From NCBI RefSeq assembly GCF_001645125.1, contig NZ_LXKA01000143.1, forward strand, positions 1 to 64,000: 64,000 nucleotides of DNA. The letters are read 5' to 3'. Shown in pieces: positions 1 through 7,576 of the stretch. This DNA is from Paraburkholderia ginsengiterrae. Its GTDB lineage: Bacteria; Pseudomonadota; Gammaproteobacteria; Burkholderiales; Burkholderiaceae. A program made the translations under genes and the position numbers. The notes beneath the pieces are model-generated. The model did no database searches and had not been told where the DNA came from. It saw only the letters and a program-made list of their open reading frames with translations. The stretch's first letter is position 1. Each line of letters opens with the position of its first letter.

Positions 1-78
1 GGCGCATTCAGGAAGCCGAAGGGGAAGGGGTGGCAGGGCCGCGGCCGGGGAGGCCGCTGCCCCCTAAAGGCGGTGGGT

Positions 79-570
79 TTATTCCTGCGCCGGACGGCCC
101 GTCTTCACGGCTTCCACCGACGAGACCGCGGCGACAAGGCGCTTGGGCGAGGCGGATTCAAGCATCAGCAGGCCGGCGCGCAACAGCTCGCTCTTCTTGA
201 CGGAGACGCCCGCTTCCAGGCACTTTTTCTTCAGGGCGGCTATTTTGTCGTAGTCGGATTTCGGCATGGTGAAGCTGTCGCGCACGACCTTGTCTTTCTT
301 CGCACGCTTGGCCTTGACTTGCACCGGAGCGCTGGCCGGCGCCGTCTCGGCCGCGGCCGGGCGCTTCGCCTTCGCAACCTTTTCCGTGCTGGCAGGCTTC
401 TTTGCTGTAGCTTTCTTTGCAGTCGACTTCTTCGCAGCGGACTTCTTTGCTGCCGGCTTCGTTTTCACCGGCGGTGCGATGGTCTTGTCGTCGTCAGACT
501 CAGGAGCAGTTGAATTCTTCGGGAAGTGAAATGCTTTCTTGCTGGGTTTTTTGGTAATAGGTGCGTTCAT
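79..570 (-). CDS. Histone H1-like protein with ribbon-helix-helix-type C-terminus
   Basis: 163 aa. After about 35 residues comes a Lys/Ala/Pro-rich tail with repeated AKK motifs, as in bacterial histone H1-like and AlgP-type proteins. The last 65 residues look like a ribbon-helix-helix domain: a short strand (DSFTMPKSDYDKI), then a helix, a turn, and SELLRAGLLML. DNA binding is therefore likely. The start at 570 was chosen because GGAGA lies just upstream; the frame stays open to 699 but the extension reads as non-coding. A perfect palindrome with 16-bp arms lies 12-50 bp before the start, which suggests autoregulation. The exact family is not identified. Confidence 0.75.
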   Translation of the reverse strand: MNAPITKKPSKKAFHFPKNSTAPESDDDKTIAPPVKTKPAAKKSAAKKSTAKKATAKKPASTEKVAKAKRPAAAETAPASAPVQVKAKRAKKDKVVRDSFTMPKSDYDKIAALKKKCLEAGVSVKKSELLRAGLLMLESASPKRLVAAVSSVEAVKTGRPAQE

Positions 571-581
571 ATTGATCTCCG

Positions 582-620
582 GGACACAAACGGTATAAAC
601 AGTATATACCGTTTGTGTCC
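582..620. promoter_or_regulatory. Perfect inverted repeat, 16-bp arms, upstream of the histone-like gene
   Basis: The left arm GGACACAAACGGTATA (582-597) and right arm TATACCGTTTGTGTCC (605-620) are exact reverse complements with a 7-nt spacer. It lies between the gene start at 570 and the divergent upstream region, where an operator would overlap the promoter. It has no T-tract, so a terminator is unlikely. Confidence 0.7.
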
Positions 621-717
621 AAAGTCTCCCCGGGGAGCGTGTGGGCCCATCGCCGTGTGCGCCCCGCCCAGCGCTGTTGACACGGCCGTTCTGACCCACG
701 CGGGTTGCCGGCGGCAG

Positions 718-1737
718 TCAGTTAATTCCGATGCCGGGATACTCGTTGACGAGCATCCCGCTCATCGCACGCAGCAGCGTATCGACGCGTTGCCGCGAAT
801 CGTCCCTGGAACACTTCAGGCTGGTCATCGCGGCCTGCGCGGCAGCGTGTTCGCCAAGTCGACCGGCATGCGCCAGAAGCAACGCTTCACTCGTCACGAT
901 GTCATTGAGGGTTCCTAACTCATCCTGCAATCGTGTGAGCTGGACGACGCCTACCTCGCTCCCGCTATCGATCAACGGCGCGAAAAACTCCTGCAGGTAG
1001 CGCAGTTTCTTGCCTGCTATCCGGACGTCGTGAAGCGCGTCGTACTTCGGGGCAGGACCGGCAAGCACGCGCTTCAGCCTTTTTTGCAGCGCTTTCTGTG
1101 CCGCGGCAATCCGGTTGGCGGCGAAACTCGCGAGCGGTTCGTCGAAGGAGGCCGCGTCGAGTTGCTGCAGCACACTGGCGATCTGCTGTTGCAGTGTCGC
1201 GTCGACATTCGCGACCGCAATCGTTGCGCGGCTGCGCAATAGCGCATCGGCGCGCAAGGGCTCGATACGCTCGACGAGCGCAGCGAAAGCGCCCGGCATG
1301 AGGGTGTCGTCCGCCAGTAAGTGCTTCAGAATATCCCAGTCACGTGTTTGACCGACGGAGTCAGCCAGGGCCTTGAATTCGCACTGTTGCAGTTTTGCCT
1401 GCCGCCTGTCGATCAGCGGATCGTAAGCCCACCACAACGAACGCAGACGCCGCAGCGCAACCCGAAGCTTGTGGAGATGTTCGGGGTCGGCACTGGCCGC
1501 CAGGGTGCCGGCGCGCTGCGCCACCTGCGCGGCCAATGGCGCGGCCAGAGTCGAGAACGCCTGTGCTGGCGACATGCCGGGCAGCAACACCCCAGCCCGT
1601 TTGCCCTGACCGGCGAAGGCCTGTTCCGGTGCCGATGCAGCGTCATGCAGAGGTGGACTTGAGTTCATTGACAGGGCGCGGTGCGATTCCAGAACGGACG
1701 GACGTGCAAGCAGGTTGGCGCGTGTGTCGGATGGCAT
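718..1737 (-). CDS. CHAD domain-containing protein
   Basis: 339 aa. The helical, His/Arg-rich CHAD fold is recognisable from the signature LHKLRVALRRLRS at about residues 90-105 and the later HDVRIAGKKLRYLQEF near residue 240. CHAD proteins bind inorganic polyphosphate, often on polyP granules; that role is known for the family and inferred here. No CYTH (triphosphate tunnel) domain is fused to it. The start is uncertain: Met at 1737 gives the longest form, and a Met at 1668 (MNSSPP) would remove 23 residues. Neither has a strong ribosome-binding site. It is transcribed toward the histone-like gene but separated by about 150 bp. Confidence 0.8.
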   Translation of the reverse strand: MPSDTRANLLARPSVLESHRALSMNSSPPLHDAASAPEQAFAGQGKRAGVLLPGMSPAQAFSTLAAPLAAQVAQRAGTLAASADPEHLHKLRVALRRLRSLWWAYDPLIDRRQAKLQQCEFKALADSVGQTRDWDILKHLLADDTLMPGAFAALVERIEPLRADALLRSRATIAVANVDATLQQQIASVLQQLDAASFDEPLASFAANRIAAAQKALQKRLKRVLAGPAPKYDALHDVRIAGKKLRYLQEFFAPLIDSGSEVGVVQLTRLQDELGTLNDIVTSEALLLAHAGRLGEHAAAQAAMTSLKCSRDDSRQRVDTLLRAMSGMLVNEYPGIGIN

Positions 1738-2303
1738 GGCGAAACAGCGGTCTTGATCCTACAACAGACAAATTTTTTGGGCCATACGCGGGAACGTGGG
1801 CCACCGGCGATTTGGTGCAACAGGCATCGTAAATGGCTGGCCGCTGATGTCGAACTGGACGGACGTGTGCGCGATTGCGCGGGTCGCGGCGCGCGCATTA
1901 GTGTGCTCAAAAAAGAGCATGGTGCAAAAAACGAACAAGGTAATCGTAAGCAATTGATGTTTAATCAATTGAGATTGACATCATGTTGGGGCGTTCGTTT
2001 TTTTAGAAGCTGGTCGATAACCGCGAACAACAGTCGGAAAACGCACCAGTCAGGGGCAACGCGATTATGTGGTCAGCTCCGAACAGTCGGTGACTGACTG
2101 TCAGGGGTAGGGCGGATTTCGCGCCAATCAGCGTGGCCGCCATTCGACAATCGATGAACCGCCGCCCTCCATTGTCGATTCCGGAACAGTGAATTCAGGA
2201 TTGGCGGATTTATCCCGTCCCGCCGGACACCTACACTGCTTTCACAGCTGCATCACACGCAGCATGCGCAGGATGTGAAAGGACAATCTTTGGAGGTGGT
2301 TCC
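1738..2303. other. 566-bp intergenic region with AT-rich patch and inverted repeats
   Basis: No convincing gene is seen. The stretch from about 1900 to 2050 is clearly more AT-rich than its surroundings and contains a perfect inverted repeat, CAATTGAT-N5-ATCAATTG, at 1951-1971. A second inverted repeat, TCGACAAT-N19-ATTGTCGA, spans 2144-2178, ahead of the small exported-protein gene. These may be operator sites, but no regulator can be assigned. Confidence 0.5.
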
Positions 2304-2555
2304 ATGAAGTCGCTCATTAAAGCCGTTGCTATCGCCGCTGTTCTGGCCGCGCCAGTAGTGTCGTTTGCCCAGTCGTCGAATCAGTCCGCTTCGCAGGGCG
2401 CTCAGGCCGCGCAAGCGCAGACCCAAACTCAGCAAAACCCGGCTCAGGCCGACAACAGCGGTTTTGGTTCGGGCAGCCACGGCACGTCGCAAGCCGGCCG
2501 CGGTGGCGAGACGGTAGTCAGCTCCTACTCGCCGCCGATTTACAACGTGCGTTAA
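2304..2555 (+). CDS. Small exported Gln/Ser/Gly-rich protein
   Basis: 83 aa. A typical Sec signal peptide (MKSLIKAVAIAAVLAAPVVS, cleavage after FA about residue 22) is followed by a low-complexity stretch rich in Q, S, A and G and a short C-terminal tail (SSYSPPIYNVR). TGGAGGTGG just upstream gives a good ribosome-binding site. The leader resembles that of Burkholderia DUF4148-type exported proteins, but the conserved DUF4148 body is not evident. It is probably periplasmic; function unknown. Confidence 0.7.
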   Translation: MKSLIKAVAIAAVLAAPVVSFAQSSNQSASQGAQAAQAQTQTQQNPAQADNSGFGSGSHGTSQAGRGGETVVSSYSPPIYNVR

Positions 2556-2606
2556 GCGCGTTGCAACATGCGCGGCGCTCAATGCGCCGCGCGAGCGGAA
2601 TCTCTT

Positions 2607-2855
2607 CTAAGGCGTGCGCAACAGCGTCATCTCGTTGCGCAGCAGTGCCAGCAGGTCTTCATCAGTAGGCCGCGTGCCCCAATGGCGCGCCCCCGCCACC
2701 GACCCAATGGCGATCCACGAATGCGGTGGAAACCATTCGCGCAATAACGCCCCATCTTGCCGCAAACATAGTTGGCCGGTCTGCTCGCTGTATTCGGCGC
2801 AAACGACCGTGTCGTCGATATACGCCGTTACTCGTCTTGGATCGCTGCTTAGCAA
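2607..2855 (-). CDS. Small conserved-looking protein with TTG start
   Basis: 82 aa. The frame has protein-like composition from LLSSDPRRVTAYIDD onward, with several Trp residues and an acidic/Leu-rich end (DEDLLALLRNEM). The start is TTG at 2855, preceded by a clean GCAGGAG ribosome-binding site with a 7-nt spacer. In-frame ATG codons further upstream lie inside the neighbouring His-rich gene and give an implausible Thr-rich sequence. It follows that gene by 76 bp on the same strand, so it is probably the last gene of a three-gene unit. No signal peptide. Family not recognised. Confidence 0.65.
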   Translation of the reverse strand: MLSSDPRRVTAYIDDTVVCAEYSEQTGQLCLRQDGALLREWFPPHSWIAIGSVAGARHWGTRPTDEDLLALLRNEMTLLRTP

Positions 2856-2931
2856 ATCGTCGCTCCTGCAAAAGGTGTGGCGCGAATGCGTGCGTGTCCG
2901 GGCCGCGTCATCGGCGCGGCCGGACCAGGCA

Positions 2932-3324
2932 TCAATGGTCGCCGTGACCGTGATCGTCGCCATGCCAGCCGTGGTCGTGATCGTCACCATGGCCATGCCA
3001 GCCGTTGTCATGCCAGTCGCCGTGCGGACCACGCGCGTCATGCCATTCGCGATCGCGGTGGCGTTCTTCCCACTCGCGCCGCTCCCAGTAACGGTGGCCG
3101 TCGTAATAACGTTCGCCATACCAGCCCGGGCTTACCACAACCACCGGCGGCGCCGGAGCGTAGACCGGAGGCGGCGGTGCGTACACCGGGACAGGCGCAA
3201 CAGCGACGCCTGGAATGCCGATGTTCACGCCCACATCGACGTGGGCCAGCGCGGCCGACGATGCGCCGATCCCAAGACCTGCGACGATCGCCATCGACAG
3301 CCAGCGGTTTCGTGAATTGTTCAT
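2932..3324 (-). CDS. Exported His/Asp-rich protein with Pro-Val repeats
   Basis: 130 aa. A Sec signal peptide (about residues 1-28, ending ALA) is followed by a Val/Pro/Tyr-rich segment with VYAPPPPVYAP-type repeats. The last 55 residues are very rich in His, Asp, Gly and Trp (repeats like HGDDHDHGW). The His/Asp tail suggests binding of a transition metal in the periplasm or at the envelope; this is inference from composition. The gene lies between the lipoprotein gene and the TTG-start gene on the same strand. Confidence 0.7.
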   Translation of the reverse strand: MNNSRNRWLSMAIVAGLGIGASSAALAHVDVGVNIGIPGVAVAPVPVYAPPPPVYAPAPPVVVVSPGWYGERYYDGHRYWERREWEERHRDREWHDARGPHGDWHDNGWHGHGDDHDHGWHGDDHGHGDH

Positions 3325-3368
3325 GTTCTATTCTCGGGTTTTATGATTGAGTGTGGACAGGCGTGTGA

Positions 3369-3491
3369 TCAGTAACGATCGTGATCGTGATAGTGGTAAC
3401 CGTAGCCCCCGCCCTCCGGGACGACGATGCAGCCGCTCAATGCACTGCCGAGCGATACGGCCAAAATGACCAGCGCGAGAAGTTTTTTCAT
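3369..3491 (-). CDS. 40-aa lipoprotein
   Basis: 40 aa: MKKLLALVILAVSLGSALSG then Cys21. LSGC is a good lipobox, so the mature protein would be a lipid-anchored peptide of about 20 residues ending in a His/Tyr/Asp-rich tail (YGYHYHDHDRY). GGGAG 7 nt before the ATG is a clear ribosome-binding site. It lies 45 bp upstream of the His-rich exported protein on the same strand and shares its His/Asp-rich ending, so the two may act together. Confidence 0.7.
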   Translation of the reverse strand: MKKLLALVILAVSLGSALSGCIVVPEGGGYGYHYHDHDRY

Positions 3492-4043
3492 GGCGTTGCT
3501 CCCATGAGATTGCTCTCATAACCTTGTGACCCGAACTCTACTGAGAGGCTGCATTACCGGTGTGTTTGTGTGTAACAGGACGTGTCGCTGGCCACGCGTG
3601 CGGGCTCGTGACGCGTAACGCAGGGCCCGTGTACCGGCGCCTTATGAGGAGCCGGTGCGCGAACGGGAGGCAGGCGGGCAAGCTATTGAGCACGCAGCTG
3701 AAAAAACGCCCTCTACGAGCGTCGTGCCGGTCGCCGCGCGCGCAGCGGCGGGCGTAACCAGGGTCGGGAAGTGGGCGGCATGGCAATTCGCGGCAGTCAT
3801 GCCTAACGGATACATTCAGTTGCAGACTAGGAGCGCCGCCGGTCGTGTTTGCACGATTCGGCACCCGAGCGGCGTATGCGCATGCGTATCCGTCTCAGGA
3901 ATGAGCGAAAATGACCGCCGTTTCGCATCAGCTTTTCTTAAGATTTAATCCGTAGCATATTTCCGGTTTTGCGCCCGGTATTCCTGTGCGCCGACACAAA
4001 CGCTGCTTTCTATCCACCACCGGACAACGGCCAAGAACCTCAC
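3492..4043. other. Intergenic region upstream of cytochrome b561
   Basis: About 550 bp without a gene I can support. The last 120 bp carry the PmrA/QseB-like promoter described separately. The part from 3540 to 3900 has only short overlapping frames with no ribosome-binding sites or recognisable protein features. Confidence 0.5.
3926..3958 (+). promoter_or_regulatory. PmrA/QseB-type box and -10 element before cytochrome b561
   Basis: CATCAG (3926-3931), five bases, CTTAAG (3937-3942), ten bases, TAGCAT (3953-3958). The geometry is identical to the hpnJ promoter (11146-11178) and the promoter at 17208-17240. OmpR-family regulators of the PmrA/QseB class bind paired TTAA-type half-sites 11 bp apart over the -35 region; assignment to this class is inference. 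Confidence 0.6.
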
Positions 4044-4586
4044 ATGACGACGCGTTCCAACGAATTCAGTGCGAGCCGCAACGCCGCGGGCTATGACGGC
4101 GTGGCAAAGTTTTTTCACTGGCTGGTGGTCCTGCTGATCGCCGCCCAGTTCGTGATCGGCTGGGTCATGCCGGATATCCACAAGGGCACGCGGCCCGATG
4201 GCTTGATCGCCTGGCATCTCGGCGTGGGTGCCGCGCTGATCGCCGCGGTATTGCTGAGAATAGTCTGGCGCCTCACGCACCGGCCCACGCCTGCGCCGCT
4301 ATCGCCTTTGCTCAGCGCCGTGTCGCACATCACGCATGGGCTTCTCTATGTGACGCTGGTGGCCGTACCCGTACTCGGGTGGGCCAATGCGTCCTCGCGC
4401 GGCTGGTCGGTGAAGCTGTTTGGCGTGTTGCCTTATCCGGCCATCTCGCCGGTCGGTCACGCCATGGGCGACATCCACGGCGTTCTGGCCTGGGTGTTGT
4501 TCGCGCTGATCGCACTGCATATTGCCGGGGCGCTCTTTCATCGCTTCGTCCTGAAGGACCGGGTGCTGGAGCGGATGCTGCCTTGA
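4044..4586 (+). CDS. Cytochrome b561 family membrane protein
   Basis: 180 aa with four predicted membrane helices, the usual size and topology of bacterial CybB-type cytochrome b561. Conserved His residues for two b-type hemes are visible: FFHWLVV near the N-terminus, AWHLGVG, DIHGVLAW and ALHIAGALFHRF. These proteins oxidise quinol and pass electrons, and some dispose of superoxide at the membrane. The start was chosen at MTTRSNEF because the 25 upstream residues look non-coding; the ribosome-binding site is weak. The promoter carries the same box as two hopanoid-cluster promoters. Confidence 0.9.
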   Translation: MTTRSNEFSASRNAAGYDGVAKFFHWLVVLLIAAQFVIGWVMPDIHKGTRPDGLIAWHLGVGAALIAAVLLRIVWRLTHRPTPAPLSPLLSAVSHITHGLLYVTLVAVPVLGWANASSRGWSVKLFGVLPYPAISPVGHAMGDIHGVLAWVLFALIALHIAGALFHRFVLKDRVLERMLP

Positions 4587-4608
4587 ACCGTCGGCGCGTC
4601 GGCGTGCG

Positions 4609-5532
4609 TCACTTTGCCCGGCCCTGTTCGGCGGGTAGAGGCGCCGGTGCTGCCGTAGTCGGCTCGCGATAACCGAGCCGCGTTGAGATCGCGAGACCCG
4701 CACGCGTGAGCAGCGTCACATAATGCGACTTCGTGTCGGCGCCGCAGCGCATGGTCGGAAACGAAATCGACAGGCCGGCGATCACGCGGCCGAAGCGGTC
4801 GAACACCGGCACCGCGAGACACTGCAGACCTTCTTCCTGTTCCTCGTTGTCCTCCCCGTAACCTTGCGCGCGCACACGCGGCAAGATGCTGAGCACCGCT
4901 TCGGCGGAGCTGAGCGATTTGGCCGTCGACTTGCGAAATTCCACGTGAGAGAGCACCTCGCGCGCGTCGGCCGGGTCCATCCACGCGAGCAGCACCTTGC
5001 CGATCGCCGTGCTGTGCAGCGGATTGCGGCGGCCGATGCGCGACTGCATGCGCAGCCCGTAATCGGCGTCGATCTTGTGGATGTAGATGATGGCGTCTTC
5101 ATCGAATGCGCCGAGGTGGACCGCCTCGCGGGTCGCCTCGCCGATGCGGCGCATCTCGACGTCGGCTTCGCGCACGAGATCGACGCTTTCCAGCGCCTTC
5201 GCGCCGAGTTCGAATAAGCGGATCGTGAGCCGGTAGCGTTCGGTTTCGATTTCCTGCGTCACGTAGCCGAGCGCCTTGAGCGTCTGGATCACGCGGTGCA
5301 CGGTTGTCTTCGACATGCCGAGCCGTTGCGACAATTCGCTGATGCCGATCTGTCCGCTGTCGCCGATCGCGCCGAGAATCGCGAAGACCCGGCCGATCGA
5401 CGAGGCCGACTCACCCCGCTCATTGCCCCTTTCATTGCCTCGTTCATCGGCGCGCTCGTCAGCCATGCCGCCGCTGTCGGCGTGTTCCGCATCGTCCTTG
5501 CGATGTTTGCCCATTGCTGCCATTTCCGTCAT
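4609..5532 (-). CDS. IclR-family transcriptional regulator (KdgR-like)
   Basis: 307 aa. A disordered, Asp/Glu/Arg/Gly-rich N-terminal extension of about 40 residues (ADERADERGNERGN repeats) precedes a winged helix-turn-helix (SSIGRVFAILGAI ... MSKTTVHRVIQTLKALGYV) and the IclR effector domain (HLGAFDEDAIIYIHKID; AIGKVLLAW). It lies downstream of kduD and kduI on the same strand, so it probably senses 2-keto-3-deoxygluconate, as KdgR does. The start is ambiguous among Met codons at 5532, 5523 and 5514. Two GGAAC-N3-GTTCC-like sites in the kduI/kdgT gap are likely targets. Confidence 0.85.
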   Translation of the reverse strand: MTEMAAMGKHRKDDAEHADSGGMADERADERGNERGNERGESASSIGRVFAILGAIGDSGQIGISELSQRLGMSKTTVHRVIQTLKALGYVTQEIETERYRLTIRLFELGAKALESVDLVREADVEMRRIGEATREAVHLGAFDEDAIIYIHKIDADYGLRMQSRIGRRNPLHSTAIGKVLLAWMDPADAREVLSHVEFRKSTAKSLSSAEAVLSILPRVRAQGYGEDNEEQEEGLQCLAVPVFDRFGRVIAGLSISFPTMRCGADTKSHYVTLLTRAGLAISTRLGYREPTTAAPAPLPAEQGRAK

Positions 5533-5614
5533 CCCTGTTCGTGCGATCCCGCGATGCCAACGCGTGCGTTGGCGAGCCGCCGAGAGCATACCGTGCCGCG
5601 CGCGCTCTGCCGAG

Positions 5615-6385
5615 TCAGCGCGCGAGCCAGCCGCCGTCGACCGCCAGTGTATGCCCATGCACGTAGTCGGAAGCGGACGACGCAAGGAACACCACCGGTC
5701 CCGCGAGATCGTCCGGCGTGCCCCAGCGAGCCGCGGGAATGCGGCCGAGAATTTCCCCGTTGCGTCGCGTGTCGTCGCGCAGCGCCGCCGTGTTTGCCGT
5801 TGCCATGTAGCCCGGCGCGATCGCGTTCACGTTGATGCCGTGCGCCGCCCATTCGTTCGCGAGCAGGCGCGTGAGCCCGAGCACGCCGCTCTTCGACGCC
5901 GTGTACGAGGCGACCCGTATACCGCCCTGAAACGACAGCATCGACGCGACGTTGATGATCTTGCCGCCGCCTTGCTGCTTGACGAACTGCCGCGCGGCGG
6001 CCTGCGAGAGAAAGAAGAGGCTCTTCAGATTGACGTCCATGACGTCGTCCCAGTCGGCTTCGGTGAAATCGAGCGCATTGTCGCGGCGGATGATGCCGGC
6101 GTTGTTGACCAGCACGTCGATGCGGCCGAACGCTTCCACGGCCGCGCGTACGATGTCGCCGGCCGGCGCGGGCGAGCCGAGATCGGCGCGCACGTCCGCG
6201 AAACGGCGGCCGCTCGCCTCGACCCGCGCGGGCGTGTCGCCGGCGTCGGTGCGGCTCACGCCGACGATATCGCAACCGGCGGCGGCGAGCGCCACCGCCA
6301 TGCCGGCGCCGAGTCCCGTATTGCTGCCGGTGACGATGGCGACGCGGCCGGTGAGGTCGAAGGGATTCACGGTATTCAGGCCCAT
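5615..6385 (-). CDS. kduD: 2-dehydro-3-deoxy-D-gluconate 5-dehydrogenase
   Basis: 256 aa short-chain dehydrogenase. The NAD-binding TGSNTGLG near the N-terminus, NNAG, the catalytic Ser region (NVASMLSFQGG) and YTASK are all present; the NPFDLTGRVAIVTG start and IPAARWGTPDDLAGPVVFL are typical of KduD. It reduces 2,5-diketo-3-deoxygluconate (DK-II) to 2-keto-3-deoxygluconate in the breakdown of unsaturated uronates from pectin or similar polymers. It lies between kduI and the IclR gene. The start at 6385 (MGLNTVNP) fits the family better than the Met 9 codons upstream. Confidence 0.9.
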   Translation of the reverse strand: MGLNTVNPFDLTGRVAIVTGSNTGLGAGMAVALAAAGCDIVGVSRTDAGDTPARVEASGRRFADVRADLGSPAPAGDIVRAAVEAFGRIDVLVNNAGIIRRDNALDFTEADWDDVMDVNLKSLFFLSQAAARQFVKQQGGGKIINVASMLSFQGGIRVASYTASKSGVLGLTRLLANEWAAHGINVNAIAPGYMATANTAALRDDTRRNGEILGRIPAARWGTPDDLAGPVVFLASSASDYVHGHTLAVDGGWLAR

Positions 6386-6425
6386 GGCGCGCGCGAGGAG
6401 TGGTGGATGCAAAAGAAGCGGGCCA

Positions 6426-7262
6426 TCAGCGCAGGTCCCGCACCGCGAGGTGATCCATGTCGCCGAACACCTGGTTTTCGCCGACCATGCCCCAGATGAA
6501 CGTGTACGCCTGCGTGCCGACGCCCGAGTGAATCGACCAGCTCGGCGAGATCACGGCCTGCTCGTTGTGCACGAGGATATGCCGCGTCTCGTTCGGCTCG
6601 CCCATCATGTGGAAGACGGCGGCGTCGCCGGCAACGTTGAAATAGAAGTACACCTCCATGCGGCGCTCGTGCGTATGGCAGGGCATGGTGTTCCAGAGGC
6701 TGCCGGGTTCGAGTTTCGTCATGCCCATCGACAACTGGCAGGTGGGCAGCACCTCGGGAACGATGAACTTGTAGATGGTGCGGCGGTTGCTCGTGGCGGC
6801 GTCGCCGAGCGTTTGCGGCGCGGCCTGCGTGAGCGAGATCGTGCGGGTGGGGTAGGACGTGTGGGCCGGCGCGCAATTCAGGTAGAACTTCGCCGGGCGC
6901 GTGGCGTTGTCGCTGCCGAACGCGATCGCTTGCGCACCCTGGCCGATATAGATCGCCTCTTCGTTGCGCACGGTGTGGCGCGTGCCGTCCACGTCGACCC
7001 AGCCGTCGCCGCCGATGTTGATCGCGCCGAGTTCGCGCCGCTCGAGCAGCGTGTTCACGCCGATCGCCTTGCCGAGCGCGGCGGGCACCTCGACCGCGCG
7101 CACCACCGGGCACGCGCCGCCGACGATGATCCGGTCGATATGGCTATAGGTGAGTTTCAGCGCATCGGGCTCGAACACCTGCTCGACCAGAAACGCCTTG
7201 CGCAACCCCGCGGTATCCAGCGTCCTTGCATGATCGCTGCTGATGGCCTGTCTCACTTCCAT
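6426..7262 (-). CDS. kduI: 5-dehydro-4-deoxy-D-glucuronate isomerase
   Basis: 278 aa, the normal KduI length. It converts 4-deoxy-L-threo-5-hexosulose uronate to DK-II, the substrate of KduD. The cupin metal site is visible: [13 protein letters not shown] gives the HxHxxxxE ligands, with a further His in SWSIHSGVG. The start at 7262 ([17 protein letters not shown]) has GGAG 8 nt upstream; the frame continues upstream but the extra 40 residues look non-coding. It is the first gene of kduI-kduD-iclR, divergent from kdgT. Confidence 0.93.
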   Translation of the reverse strand: MEVRQAISSDHARTLDTAGLRKAFLVEQVFEPDALKLTYSHIDRIIVGGACPVVRAVEVPAALGKAIGVNTLLERRELGAINIGGDGWVDVDGTRHTVRNEEAIYIGQGAQAIAFGSDNATRPAKFYLNCAPAHTSYPTRTISLTQAAPQTLGDAATSNRRTIYKFIVPEVLPTCQLSMGMTKLEPGSLWNTMPCHTHERRMEVYFYFNVAGDAAVFHMMGEPNETRHILVHNEQAVISPSWSIHSGVGTQAYTFIWGMVGENQVFGDMDHLAVRDLR

Positions 7263-7350
7263 GGTTCTTTCTCCAGGCGGTTGCGGCGGCATGTCGTCAC
7301 GCGATGACAGCGCCGTTTCGGGCTCGACTGTAACGCAAAAATCAAATAGT

Positions 7351-7363
7351 GGAACGATGGTCC
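7351..7363. promoter_or_regulatory. IclR/KdgR-type operator candidate, kduI side
   Basis: GGAACGATGGTCC is an imperfect copy (one mismatch in the arms) of the perfect site at 7448-7460. It lies 89 bp upstream of the kduI start. IclR-family proteins typically bind TGGAA-type inverted repeats. Confidence 0.45.
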
Positions 7364-7447
7364 GAAAATATTGCACCGCCACACGATAGCTAGCAAGGCT
7401 TTGTGGTGTTGAAAGGGTAAACGATGAGCGAGATATGCGATTGAATC

Positions 7448-7460
7448 GGAACGACGTTCC
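7448..7460. promoter_or_regulatory. IclR/KdgR-type operator candidate, kdgT side
   Basis: GGAACGACGTTCC is a perfect inverted repeat (GGAAC-N3-GTTCC) that matches the general IclR-family motif. It lies 116 bp upstream of kdgT, 12 bp before TATATT (7472-7477), a candidate -10 element. The adjacent IclR gene is the obvious regulator. Confidence 0.6.
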
Positions 7461-7576
7461 TTTTCGGGTGCTATATTGCGCCGAAAGGGAGCAACCCGGC
7501 GCGAGAACGGGACATTACCCCCGGGGGAACCATCCGATTCCACCCGCTAACTGGACGCGAAGTCCATGGAGGAGGC

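Noticed and set aside
1759-1968. 69-aa minus-strand frame with a hydrophobic N-terminus
   Set aside because: It lies in the AT-rich patch, where such leaders arise by chance; there is no ribosome-binding site and the C-terminal part has no protein-like pattern.
2607-3119. 170-aa ATG-start version of the TTG-start gene
   Set aside because: Its first 80 residues are the antisense-like Thr-rich reading of the His-rich gene; the TTG at 2855 with a clean ribosome-binding site is the better start.
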